A DNA stretch of 64,000 nt. Source: Thermoplasmata archaeon (GTDB lineage: Archaea > Thermoplasmatota > Thermoplasmata > Lutacidiplasmatales > UBA184). This document shows, one piece after another, positions 52,716 through 61,133 of this stretch. The DNA is taken from NCBI GenBank assembly GCA_022750195.1, contig JAKIWE010000001.1:1-64000 (forward strand). The letters run 5' to 3'. Made by a program: the position numbers and the translations under genes. Position 1 is the first letter of the stretch. The number at the start of each line of letters is the position of its first letter. The notes below the pieces were generated by a model, which saw nothing but the letters and a program-made list of their open reading frames with translations, was not told the origin of the DNA and did no database searches.

Positions 52716-53354
52716 CTACGGAGGGGTCGCCGTCGGTGCGATCACGGGTTTCCGCCCAGTGAGGAAGAACCACCGTCGATCGGGGAGCACACGTACTTCA
52801 TCGAAGCCGGCGTTCGACAGACCGGCCCCCCAGGCCTCCGGACCGCGGAAGTCGAGTCCCGGGTGGTGGCCGCGGTGGCCTAGCCGGTTGAACATGCGGG
52901 CGAGCGGAGAACCCGGCCCCATCTCCTCGATCAGAATGCGTCCGCCGGCCGAGAGAACTCGTAGGGCTTCGGTGAAGAACCGTTCCGGGGAGTCCATGTG
53001 GTGGGTCGACCGGATCGCCGTCAGACGATGGAACGAGCCGTCCGAGAACGGAATCCGTTCGCCGGGTCCGCTCACGAATCGGAGCGCGGAATGACGGCGG
53101 GCCCCGACCCGCGCGACGGCGTCGTTCGGCTCGAGAACTACGACCTCACTGAATGTGCCGGCGAACCGCGAAGTGAAAGCGCCGGTGCCCCCACCTACGT
53201 CCAGCAGTCGCTCGCTCGGGGTGGACCCCAAGAGTTGTTGGACGCGACGGACCTCGGCCGCGCGACCCGCCGTCCGAATCCGATCCCCTAGAGCGAGGCG
53301 GGGTCGCGGGTCCGGAGGCAGCCCCGAGGGGGGGCGTGCGTCACCCATCGCCAT
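52716..53354 (-). CDS. class I SAM-dependent methyltransferase
   Basis: About 212 residues from the ATG at 53354. The frame runs upstream to 53564 but is Pro/Arg/Ser-rich shadow there; ATGs at 53348 and 53372 are alternatives. It shows the SAM motif LLDVGGGTGAF, the acidic end of strand 2 in VVLEPND, the UbiE-like segment GERIPFSDGSFHRLTAI and LSAGGRILIEEM. This resembles the UbiE/MenG-type group, but the substrate is unknown. It has no operon partners. Confidence 0.82.
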   Translation of the reverse strand: MAMGDARPPSGLPPDPRPRLALGDRIRTAGRAAEVRRVQQLLGSTPSERLLDVGGGTGAFTSRFAGTFSEVVVLEPNDAVARVGARRHSALRFVSGPGERIPFSDGSFHRLTAIRSTHHMDSPERFFTEALRVLSAGGRILIEEMGPGSPLARMFNRLGHRGHHPGLDFRGPEAWGAGLSNAGFDEVRVLPDRRWFFLTGRKPVIAPTATPP

Positions 53355-53485
53355 GGTCCACGACGGAACCATGCCGGTACTTGCGTCCTCCCTTCCCGCG
53401 GTGGGAACGTCCCGAGCGGGGCCGTTGGGGCTGGAGAACGAAGGAGGGCGGAGAGGCAGCCAAGTCCTACGGGGACGCAATGTAG

Positions 53486-53905
53486 ATGGTGAGCGAGGGG
53501 TTGCCGCTCCCCATGAAGCCCGGGGGCGGGGGATTCCCCAAGGTGGACCCGGCGGCGAAGTCATTCTTCGAATCGATCGTGCCGGCGCGTCCGGGCGTCG
53601 AGGTCCGGCCGATGTTCGGGCATTTGGCGGGATTCGTCCACGGGAACATGTTCGTCGGACTGTTCGGAGCTCACGTCTTCGTGCGCCTCGGACCAGAGGA
53701 GCGCGAGAAGCTGATGGCCGAAGCCGGCACCTCGCTCTTCGAGCCGATGCCGGGGCGACCGATGAAGGAGTACGTGGTCATGCCCAGCGAATGGCGCTCG
53801 GAACCGGGGCGGGCGTGCGTCTGGGCCTCGCGCTCGTACGAGTGGGCCGCCAAGCTCCCGCCCAAGGCTCGAGGGAAAGCTCCGCGACGCGCCGCGAAGA
53901 AGTGA
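53486..53905 (+). CDS. TfoX N-terminal-domain protein
   Basis: A 139-residue protein with the TfoX-N fold: VEVRPMFGHLAGFVHGNMF, then HVFVRLGPEEREKLMAEAG, then FEPMPGRPMKEYVVMP, and a basic C-terminal tail. In bacteria the domain occurs in competence regulators, but stand-alone copies in archaea have no known role. The start is the ATG at 53486; an in-frame ATG at 53513 is also possible. Confidence 0.8.
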   Translation: MVSEGLPLPMKPGGGGFPKVDPAAKSFFESIVPARPGVEVRPMFGHLAGFVHGNMFVGLFGAHVFVRLGPEEREKLMAEAGTSLFEPMPGRPMKEYVVMPSEWRSEPGRACVWASRSYEWAAKLPPKARGKAPRRAAKK

Positions 53906-54257
53906 CTTGCTAGCTCGAGCGGGACTCATAGGACCCGCCGGGCCGACGAGGCGGGCCGTGCGCAACGAGACAGGTCGCCGCGTTCGTGCTCCGGGATGGA
54001 ATCGCCGATCGAGCCGCGCGCTCCTCGCTTAGGTCGACGGCGAACGTGGGGTCCGACCGCCGTGCCCGCTGTCGAAGATGCTACAGGCCGATTACGTCCT
54101 TTTGTTTCTACGCCCTAACAAAAGGTATATGATGTATAACCGGCCCACCGTAACTGAATGGCTGTCCCGGTGACTCACCGGACGATTTCGTCTGGCAGCA
54201 ATGCATTCGGTACTCGCGCCGAACCGTAGGTGAAGCTCCGCAATCTGTGAGGAAGGT
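53906..54257 (+). promoter_or_regulatory. intergenic region with AT-rich promoter and inverted repeat before the Kelch gene
   Basis: The stretch is GC-rich up to about 54090, then turns AT-rich. It holds a perfect 9-bp inverted repeat, CCTTTTGTT (54098-54106) and AACAAAAGG (54117-54125) with a 10-base spacer, and directly after it a double TATA-like run GGTATATGATGTATAACC (54124-54141). This is the most AT-rich promoter in the window and suits regulated expression of the Kelch protein, with a leader near 100 bases if translation starts at 54258. No gene was seen here. Confidence 0.5.
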
Positions 54258-57200
54258 ATGGTCCATTCGCTCCCATGTGACACTTCAGTTGGAATGCCGC
54301 CGGCCGTTCGGCGCCGAGCACGACCTTCCTCGTTCGATCTGATCCCCCGCCGTCGTCCCCGGTCGCTCCGACCGGTGCACTCTTCAGACCCTCCAGGCGA
54401 GGGTCGCCGCGACCCCCGGGCCCGACTGCATCCGACGCCGACCTTGCCGTTTTCTTCTGACCCTCCCCTTCTCACGTTGCAAGCGATTCGAGCGACCCCA
54501 ACGACACGCCGACGACCGTGGACACGACGAGAGATGATCGCCCCGCTCCTCGCGGTGGGAGTCCTAGCCTTCCTCGTGGTGGGCGGGATGCCCCTGAGCC
54601 AAGCGGCCGGAACCGCGCGCACCGACCGGAACGCCCTCGCCCAGGGCGCTGCCGCGCTGGCCGCCGCGACCGAGTCGCTGGCTCGCGGACTCGGCCCTGC
54701 GAGCGCGACGACGAGCCACTGCACGCTGAACGGACTTCTCGCTGGCGCCTGCGTGTCTACCTCGACCATCGCGAACTGGACGAACCTGACGCCGAACTCC
54801 CCCTCTCCGAGGTACGGAGCCGCCGGCGCGTACGACGCCTGGGACCACTCCTACGTCCTCTTCGGTGGCGACACGAAGTACGAGCTCGGCACCTACCTCC
54901 AGGACACCTGGAAGTTCTCGGCCGGCGCCTGGACACCGATCGCCACCGCGAAGATGCCGTCGCCGCGCGGTGGGGCGAGCCTCGTGTACGATCCCACCGA
55001 CCACTACGTGCTGCTGTTCGGCGGCTGCTTCTCGACCTCGCGCCTCATGGCCTGCACGACCGCGAGCTCGGACACGTGGAAATTCTCCGGGGGGACCTGG
55101 ACCGAGCTGTACCCCGCACTCTCGCCGCCGGGCCGCGGCTACGCGGCGATGACGTGGGACGCCGCGGACGGCTACATGGTGCTGTTCGGCGGCCGAAGCC
55201 CGACCGGCTACTACAACGACACCTGGACCTACCTCTCCGGCAAGTGGGCCGAGATCGACCCGACGAATGTCCCGAACGGTCGCGACAATGCCGGTCTCGT
55301 CTACGACACCTCCGACGGCTACACGCTGCTCTACGGCGGAGGAACGGCGAGCGGTTTCAACGACGCCTGGGAGTTCGCCAAGGGGCAGTGGACCTACCTC
55401 AACCGCGGGCCGGTCGAGGGGAACGGAGCGAGCGTCGCCTACGATCCGCTCGACGGCTACGTGCTCGTGTTCGGCGGCTACAAGGGCGCGCTGTTCGACC
55501 TCACGTACACCTACCACGCGGGCGTATGGACCCGGCTCAGCCCGACCGAGTTTCCGGCGGCCCGCCAGTTGGGCACCCTCGGTTACGACGCCGCGGACGG
55601 CTACATGGTGCTGTTCGGCGGCGCCAACCCGTCCGGCTGTTCGGATACTTGGAAGTTCACCGCCGGCCAGTGGTCCAACATCTACCCCCTCACCGCGCCC
55701 CCGGGCCGGACCCTGGCCCCGATCACCTACGACGCCCGGGACGGCTACGTACTGATGTTCGGCGGGGCGCGCGGGAGCATCACCGGCTGGGGCCAGGGGA
55801 CGTTCCACGACACCTGGAGCTTCGCCGGGGGCAACTGGCAGCCCGTGAACGTCGCGACCTCCCCCCCGAGCCGCTCCGGCGAGGCGTTGGCCTACGACCC
55901 GACCGACGGCTACGTCGTGCTGTTCGGCGGGCTCGGACCGAAAGCGGCTCTGGGGGACACGTGGACCTACCAGGCCGGCACCTGGACGCAGCTGAGCCCG
56001 GCCCACAGCCCTTCGGCACGCTCGAACGCTAGCTTCACCCTCGACGCGAGGTCGGGCCACCTGATCCTCTTCGGCGGGCTGTCGACCGGGTACCTCGGGG
56101 ACACCTGGAGCTTTTCGGGCGGCAGCTGGACGAAGATCGCCACGGGCTCGCACCCGTCCGCACGGTACGGCGCCGGGATGGCATACGACGCGAGCGACCG
56201 GTATGTCCTTCTGTTCGGAGGCTACAACGGAAGCTACCTTGGCGACACCTGGAAGTTCACCGGTACGAACTGGGTGGCGATCTCGACGAGCTACGACCCG
56301 CCGGCCCTCTTCCTGCCCCAGATGGTCTACGACCCGAACGACGGGTACCTGATCCTCTACGGCGGGTTCGTCGGCGGCTGGGGCGGTTACGTCCAGTCGA
56401 CCTGGGAGTTCGCAGGCGGACTGTGGAGCTACCTGCACGCAGGGATCGCCCCGTCGGCCCGGTACGGGGCCGGGATCACGTTCGACGCGGGGGACGGCTA
56501 CCTGCTCCTGTTCGGCGGCTACGACGGCTACTGGACCGACGACACCTGGAAGTTCACGGGGGGTGTCTGGCAGCAGATCCTGCCGTCGGCGATCCCGGTC
56601 GTCGGAGCCGGCGCCTCGGCCGCGTTCGACACGAAGGACGGCTACACCGTCCTGACCGGTGGCTTCGGGCTGTACGACACCGCCGCGACCTGGAAGTGGC
56701 TCAACGGAAGCTGGACGTCGCTGCGTCCGTCGGTCGCACCGGAGGCCCGCGAGGGCGCGAGCCTCACCTACGATGCGGTCGACGGCTACGTGGTCCTGTT
56801 CGGCGGGTACAACGGAACGTACCTGGGCGACACCTGGACCTTCGCGGGCGGCGTCTGGACCCAGCTCAACCCCGCCAAATCCCCCTCGGCCCGCTGGCAG
56901 GCAGGTTTCACGTACGACGCGAAGGACGCAACGACCGTGCTGTTCGGCGGCTGGAACGGCGGACCGCTGGGCGACACTTGGGAGTTCAAAGCCGGGCACT
57001 GGACGCAACTCACTCCCGCGAAGAGCCCTGCGAAGCGATCCGCGCTCGACCTCTCCTACGACGCCGGCGGAGGGTACGTGCTCCTGTTCGGAGGCGTCAC
57101 CTGCACGCTCCTCTGCCTGACGACCACCTACCTGCACGACACCTGGACGTTCGTCGGCGGGAACTGGACGGCGGTCACGAGCCCCACCATGCCCACCGCC

Positions 57201-57491
57201 CGGAGCGGGGCGATGTTCGCCTTCGTTCCCGGCAGCAGCAGCGCGGTGTTGTTCGGCGGCTACGGTTGCACCGGACCGCTCTGCCTGGTCAAGGGCTACC
57301 TCGGCGATACGTGGGAGTTCACGAACGGCGCTTGGACGAAGCTCGCTCCGAACCCGACGCCTATCCCCCGGGCGAGCGCAGCGTTCGCGCCCCTCGGCGG
57401 CGGAGGGCACTACCTCCTCTACGGCGGCATGGGCTGCAAGAGCAGCGGTTGCGTGCTCGCCCACCTGGTGCTCGACTACTGGCGGTTCTGA
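54258..57491 (+). CDS. secreted Kelch-repeat surface protein, about 18 units
   Basis: A long beta-propeller protein. About 18 Kelch-like units of 45-60 residues run from about residue 170 to the end, each with the pattern P.AR.GA...YD..DGY.(V/L)LFGG, then (G/N)DTW.F..G.W. The last unit is cut short at LDYWRF. A signal or anchor helix lies at about 94-112 (IAPLLAVGVLAFLVVGG). The N-terminal 90 residues are Arg/Pro-rich, so translation may begin at the TTG 54477 or the ATG 54534 rather than 54258. Unlike the other giant surface proteins it has no C-terminal membrane helix, so it is either released or held by its N-terminal helix. Eighteen units could fold as two or three propellers. Ligand unknown. 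Confidence 0.85.
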   Translation: MVHSLPCDTSVGMPPAVRRRARPSSFDLIPRRRPRSLRPVHSSDPPGEGRRDPRARLHPTPTLPFSSDPPLLTLQAIRATPTTRRRPWTRREMIAPLLAVGVLAFLVVGGMPLSQAAGTARTDRNALAQGAAALAAATESLARGLGPASATTSHCTLNGLLAGACVSTSTIANWTNLTPNSPSPRYGAAGAYDAWDHSYVLFGGDTKYELGTYLQDTWKFSAGAWTPIATAKMPSPRGGASLVYDPTDHYVLLFGGCFSTSRLMACTTASSDTWKFSGGTWTELYPALSPPGRGYAAMTWDAADGYMVLFGGRSPTGYYNDTWTYLSGKWAEIDPTNVPNGRDNAGLVYDTSDGYTLLYGGGTASGFNDAWEFAKGQWTYLNRGPVEGNGASVAYDPLDGYVLVFGGYKGALFDLTYTYHAGVWTRLSPTEFPAARQLGTLGYDAADGYMVLFGGANPSGCSDTWKFTAGQWSNIYPLTAPPGRTLAPITYDARDGYVLMFGGARGSITGWGQGTFHDTWSFAGGNWQPVNVATSPPSRSGEALAYDPTDGYVVLFGGLGPKAALGDTWTYQAGTWTQLSPAHSPSARSNASFTLDARSGHLILFGGLSTGYLGDTWSFSGGSWTKIATGSHPSARYGAGMAYDASDRYVLLFGGYNGSYLGDTWKFTGTNWVAISTSYDPPALFLPQMVYDPNDGYLILYGGFVGGWGGYVQSTWEFAGGLWSYLHAGIAPSARYGAGITFDAGDGYLLLFGGYDGYWTDDTWKFTGGVWQQILPSAIPVVGAGASAAFDTKDGYTVLTGGFGLYDTAATWKWLNGSWTSLRPSVAPEAREGASLTYDAVDGYVVLFGGYNGTYLGDTWTFAGGVWTQLNPAKSPSARWQAGFTYDAKDATTVLFGGWNGGPLGDTWEFKAGHWTQLTPAKSPAKRSALDLSYDAGGGYVLLFGGVTCTLLCLTTTYLHDTWTFVGGNWTAVTSPTMPTARSGAMFAFVPGSSSAVLFGGYGCTGPLCLVKGYLGDTWEFTNGAWTKLAPNPTPIPRASAAFAPLGGGGHYLLYGGMGCKSSGCVLAHLVLDYWRF

Positions 57492-57614
57492 ACGAGTCGA
57501 CCGACCGCCTGCGGCGCAGCCCGCAGCCCCCGGACCGTTCGGCCGGGAGGCAAGAGCGTGAGCGAGGCTGCGTCGCCCGCGAACCGTCTACGGTCACTCC
57601 GTAGTAACCTGTTC

Positions 57615-57624
57615 GCTATATAGG
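57615..57624 (+). promoter_or_regulatory. TATA-like element for the small membrane protein at 57647
   Basis: GCTATATAGG, centred about 28 bases before the ATG. This is the leaderless spacing. Confidence 0.55.
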
Positions 57625-57646
57625 TGAACGTAGCACACAGGATAGC

Positions 57647-57973
57647 ATGGTGGCCCCGCGCCCCACCGGGCGCGCACGCCGATTGCTGTTCGGCGTTTTG
57701 TTCGGCGCGTTCCGCGTAGAGTGGACGGCCGCCGTTCTCTCCTTGGCCCTCGCACCGCTTCCCCTCCTGGCGGAGACGTTCTACTTCGCGCGAGTCCCTC
57801 CGGGGGTCGCCCCATTCGCCGTGATCGCGCTCGTGCTCGGCGTGGCCGGGTGGTTGGCCTACTACGCCGTGCAGTTGCCGGGGTCGATTCCGCGGTCCTG
57901 GGCCCGGACGAGCGTGCCGACGGCGACGACCGCCGCGGTCGCCGGCCGTCGGCAGCCTAGACTGGTCCCGTAG
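57647..57973 (+). CDS. small two-TM membrane protein, unknown
   Basis: A 108-residue protein with hydrophobic helices at about residues 27-46 and 54-75, an Arg-rich N-terminus (positive-inside signal) and a basic polar tail. The coding call rests on a good TATA box at leaderless spacing and clean helices. No family was recognised. The 186 bases after it hold no visible gene. Confidence 0.55.
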   Translation: MVAPRPTGRARRLLFGVLFGAFRVEWTAAVLSLALAPLPLLAETFYFARVPPGVAPFAVIALVLGVAGWLAYYAVQLPGSIPRSWARTSVPTATTAAVAGRRQPRLVP

Positions 57974-58159
57974 ATCGAGCCGGTCCCGTTGGGCCGTCCC
58001 CTCCGCTCACTCCCTACCATCGACCCAGACCCGAGGCCGCCTGCGCGGGCTCGGGACGTCGGACTCGCGTCTCGCACCGTTTCGGGACCCCCCTAGGTCG
58101 TTCATCTATCGGGCGGCGACCCCAAGCTCGTCGGCCACGCCGACGGAGTCGAAGCAACC

Positions 58160-58537
58160 ATGACCGAGATGAAACCCGGAGCGATCGTCCACGTCGAACT
58201 GAGTTCGAGCAACCCCGCCGCGACCCAGAAGTTCCTCGAGACCGTCTTCGGATGGAAGTTCAAGAAGGAGGCCGCCGACATGGGCATGGAGTACTGGAGC
58301 TGGGACGCCGGCTCGGGGCCCGGTGGGGGCCTCATGAAGCCGATGCAAGGCATGCCTCCGGGGACGCTGAACTACGTCCTCGTGGAGTCCGTCGACGCCG
58401 CCACGAAGAAGATCACGGCCGCGGGAGGCAAGGTCGTCATGCCGAAGCAGGAGATCCCCAAGGTCGGCTGGTTCGCCGTCTTCGAGATCCCCGGCGGCGT
58501 GATGCAGGCGGTCTACCAACCGCTCGCGCCTCGTTAG
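58160..58537 (+). CDS. VOC (glyoxalase/bleomycin-resistance fold) family protein
   Basis: A 125-residue protein with two beta-alpha-beta-beta-beta units. Unit 1 is GAIVHVELSSSNPAATQKFLETVFGWKF and unit 2 is LNYVLVESVDAATKKITAAGGKVV, ending EIPGGVMQAVYQP. Members use a metal held by His/Glu. His12 lies at the usual first position, but a complete set cannot be assigned by eye, so the reaction is unknown. It is monocistronic. Confidence 0.88.
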   Translation: MTEMKPGAIVHVELSSSNPAATQKFLETVFGWKFKKEAADMGMEYWSWDAGSGPGGGLMKPMQGMPPGTLNYVLVESVDAATKKITAAGGKVVMPKQEIPKVGWFAVFEIPGGVMQAVYQPLAPR

Positions 58538-58688
58538 TCCGTTCCACGGCGACCGCTCCCGGGGATCCCGCGCTCGAAGCGCCCCGGGGGCAACCCGTTC
58601 CCCCCTACCCTCCGTCTATCGGATCGGTTCGGTTTGTCCGGAATGCCGCTCCACGAAAGGTCATGGCCCGGTCCGGCTTGCCAAGGGC

Positions 58689-58892
58689 ATGGAGCGCCCG
58701 TGTCCGGTTTGCAAGGAGCTGTTCCCAGAATCGAAGCTCTCGGAGCACCTACTGTCGGCCCACCCGGAAGTGGGGGACCCGGAGCTCCAGAAGATGCACC
58801 AGAGAGCTGGGGACAAATGCCCCATCTGTGGCGCCGTGCTCCCCAGCGGTGAGGCTCTCGCAGAACACAACGCGCGCGTCCACGGGCTGTAG
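58689..58892 (+). CDS. small protein with two C2H2-type zinc fingers
   Basis: A 67-residue protein. Finger 1 is CPVC then 11 residues then H-x4-H (residues 5-25 region); finger 2 is CPIC then 12 residues then H-x4-H. An acidic linker joins them. Small archaeal C2H2 proteins are thought to bind DNA or protein. There is no clear TATA box or ribosome-binding site, and the call rests on the two complete fingers. Confidence 0.75.
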   Translation: MERPCPVCKELFPESKLSEHLLSAHPEVGDPELQKMHQRAGDKCPICGAVLPSGEALAEHNARVHGL

Positions 58893-59003
58893 CCGGTCCC
58901 GGTCCGGTTCTTCGGCGGTCTCTGTCCGGGGCGGTCCGGTGGCCCGCCGCCCCGGCAGCCACTCGTAATGAGGGGGCGCGTGTCGTTACCTCCAGGTAGA
59001 ACG

Positions 59004-59741
59004 ATGGCTCACAACTGTCCCGACTGCGGCGGCACGCTCGATTATGTCCCGTACACGACGCGCGTGCTCGCCGGAACCTGCGCCGCCTGCGGTCATAGCT
59101 TCTCGATCGTCCCCGGAGGGTCCGGGGCCGTCGCGGGCGCCGAGGGAGCCGACGGCACGGCCGGCCCGACCCTCGCGGCCCCGACGCCGCCGCCGGCGAA
59201 CATGCCGGAGTGCCCCGACTGTGGCTCCTCCCTTCGGTTCCAGGCGGCCGGGGACGGCGCCGCGATCGAGGCGGTGTGCTCCGATTGCGAAGCGACGTTC
59301 ACCTACCGTGTCACCCCGGTCCAGACCGAGGCCCGCGAAGAGCCGTTCCGACCCCGTCGGGCTCGCCCCGAGCGGGAGGGAGAAGATCGCGGACCCACGA
59401 CAGCTCGCCCGTGCCGGGAGTGCGGAGGCCCGTTGCGGTTCTCCACGAACGAGGACGGCACGGTCCAGGGCGAGTGCAGCGCTTGCGGTAACCGGTTCAC
59501 CCTTCCGCCGAGGCGGGACGGGCCCGGATCCCGAGGCGGAGGCGGCGGGCGCGGCTTCGATCGCCGAGGTCCGCGGCCGCGCTTTGGAGGCGGCGGCGGC
59601 TTTCCTCGAGGAGGGGGTCGCGGCGGGCCGCGTCGCTTCGACGGTCCGCCCCGGGGCAGCTTCCGCCCCCGACCCCGGGAGGGTCCGCGGGACGACGAGG
59701 GTTCCGACGACCGGCGACGCCGCCGGCCCCGTCGGGACTGA
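59004..59741 (+). CDS. three-zinc-ribbon protein with RGG-rich disordered tail
   Basis: 245 residues from the ATG at 59004 (the frame is open to 58968). There are three C-x2-C ... C-x2-C ribbons: CPDCGG/CAACG (about 5-32), CPDCGS/CSDCE (about 71-100) and CRECGG/CSACG (about 141-168). They are linked by Ala/Pro/Glu-rich spacers. From about 170 on, the tail is Arg/Gly-rich with many RGG-like units (SRGGGGGRG, FPRGGGRGG) and then Arg/Asp. RGG tails bind RNA and favour condensates in eukaryotes. The combination suggests an RNA- or ribosome-binding protein, an inference. Shadow frames also give Arg/Pro-rich text, but the ribbons fix this frame. Confidence 0.78.
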   Translation: MAHNCPDCGGTLDYVPYTTRVLAGTCAACGHSFSIVPGGSGAVAGAEGADGTAGPTLAAPTPPPANMPECPDCGSSLRFQAAGDGAAIEAVCSDCEATFTYRVTPVQTEAREEPFRPRRARPEREGEDRGPTTARPCRECGGPLRFSTNEDGTVQGECSACGNRFTLPPRRDGPGSRGGGGGRGFDRRGPRPRFGGGGGFPRGGGRGGPRRFDGPPRGSFRPRPREGPRDDEGSDDRRRRRPRRD

Positions 59742-59810
59742 GCGAGGCGGTTCGGTCGAGCCGGGGCGGCGAGCTCCTCTGACGCCGCCCCCGCCCGTGG
59801 GTCGACTCCA

Positions 59811-60494
59811 ATGACCGTCAACCTCCGACTGAGCCTCACGATCTTCTCGGTGGGTTTCGCGATCGAGGGGGTCGGGAGCCTGTACTCCTTCCTCACCCAC
59901 ACGAGCGAGCTGCCGGGGCAGGGGTTCCTCCTGTACCTGAGCCCCGTGTTCACCGTCGTAGGGCTGCTGTTCCTGTTCCTTGGTCGCCGCGAGTGGGGGG
60001 AGCTCCATCAACGGCGCGTGCGGCACGCGCACCTCACCTTCCTGCTCGTGGCGGCCTTCTTCGTCCTCGCGGTGATACCCATCGGGGTCTACACCTACCT
60101 CGTCACCGGTGCTACACCACCGTACTGGGTGACGATCGAATTCGGAGCTGCCGTCGGCGCGATGTTCCTCTTCGCCTACGTCACCTACTTCCTCATCGTC
60201 GTCCATCTTCTCGGGGCTGCGGGCAAGGCCGCGGTGATGCTCGCGCTGGCTTGGTCGATGGTGGTGTCGATCCGGGTCGGGCTGGGCGTCGCCGGCACCT
60301 TTCCCACCTACCTCCTGGCGGCCCGCACGCGGGTGCTCTCCACCTCGGGGTTGGCCGGCCCGATCATCACCGAGCTCTCCTTGCTGTTCGTAGCCTACTT
60401 CCTCTATCTCTTCGCGTTCGTCGACGCCCACCGACGGATCCTCCGGCAGGGCACGCCGCCCGGCTCCGCCCCTCCCTCCCCGATCCCGAGCTGA
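59811..60494 (+). CDS. polytopic membrane protein, unknown
   Basis: A 227-residue protein with about six or seven hydrophobic helices from residue 5 to 205 and a Pro-rich end. His residues occur near helix ends (LHQRRVRHAHL, VVHLLG). No family was recognised. It is transcribed away from the minus-strand membrane gene that follows, and the two stops are 24 bases apart. Confidence 0.72.
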   Translation: MTVNLRLSLTIFSVGFAIEGVGSLYSFLTHTSELPGQGFLLYLSPVFTVVGLLFLFLGRREWGELHQRRVRHAHLTFLLVAAFFVLAVIPIGVYTYLVTGATPPYWVTIEFGAAVGAMFLFAYVTYFLIVVHLLGAAGKAAVMLALAWSMVVSIRVGLGVAGTFPTYLLAARTRVLSTSGLAGPIITELSLLFVAYFLYLFAFVDAHRRILRQGTPPGSAPPSPIPS

Positions 60495-60518
60495 ACCTGC
60501 GCCCACCCCCGGCGCGCC

Positions 60519-61046
60519 TCAGCCGGTCTGGACGTAGGCGAAGTAGTAGAACACGGCAAGCCCGATCGCGAAGTTCACTATCCACAGCACCCACGTGACG
60601 ATCATCAGCGCACGGAAGTTGCGGACAGCGAGGCGCGGGGGGAACTTCGCCCACCGCATGCGGACCACGAGATACACGGCCAGCCCGAGGACGAGCGCCC
60701 CGAGGGGGATGTGGATCCAAAGAAGGTAGGCGTGGGGGAGCGCCGCCCCGCTGAGCGTGAAGTACGAATCGTAGCCGCCCGTCCCGTAGCCGAGGCCGGT
60801 CGAGGTGTAGTACCAGCCCGAGAGGAGGTTCGGGATCATCCAGACGATGACCCCCATCGCGCTCACCCCGACGGCGGCCGTCATCACGTTCTTGTGGAGC
60901 GACTCCGACGAGGGCGGCGCGGCCGGGGTCGGGGCTCGCATCTCTCGGTGAGTTCGAATCCCTGCCCAGAGACCGACCAGCAGCAGCCCGACCGCGATCC
61001 CCTGGAGCGCAAGGTTCAGCTCGGCCCCGGGCGGAGTTACGGGCAT
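60519..61046 (-). CDS. four- or five-TM membrane protein with conserved-looking His, DUF420-like
   Basis: 175 residues from the ATG at 61046 (the frame is open to 61109). A TATA-like box lies about 38 bases upstream. The helices carry His in THREM, LHKNVM, LPHAYLLWIHIPLG and then an Arg/Trp loop. This spacing resembles small haem- or copper-linked membrane families such as DUF420, but I cannot assign it. It lies downstream of no obvious respiratory gene. Confidence 0.65.
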   Translation of the reverse strand: MPVTPPGAELNLALQGIAVGLLLVGLWAGIRTHREMRAPTPAAPPSSESLHKNVMTAAVGVSAMGVIVWMIPNLLSGWYYTSTGLGYGTGGYDSYFTLSGAALPHAYLLWIHIPLGALVLGLAVYLVVRMRWAKFPPRLAVRNFRALMIVTWVLWIVNFAIGLAVFYYFAYVQTG

Positions 61047-61078
61047 GAAGCGTACCCGTCGCCGCGACGAACTCGTCC

Positions 61079-61088
61079 CTGATAAACC
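61079..61088 (-). promoter_or_regulatory. TATA-like element for the membrane protein gene at 61046
   Basis: GTTTATCAG on the minus strand, about 38 bases before the ATG. Confidence 0.5.
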
Positions 61089-61133
61089 CCGGACCCGGCT
61101 CTCGGCCACCCCGGTCGCCGAGAATCTCGCCGC

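Noticed and set aside
52485-52773. Short frames on both strands between the RHH gene and the methyltransferase
   Set aside because: No domain, promoter or ribosome-binding support; they look like noise in GC-rich intergenic DNA.
54564-57464. 966-codon open frame antisense to the Kelch gene
   Set aside because: Ala/Arg/Gly/Val-rich text without domain signal; a GC-bias shadow of the repeats.
60945-60965. T-arm-like sequence GAGTTCGAATCCC suggesting a tRNA
   Set aside because: The flanking five-base arms (GTGAG and CCCTG) do not pair, no acceptor or anticodon arm is found, and the site lies inside a membrane-protein gene.
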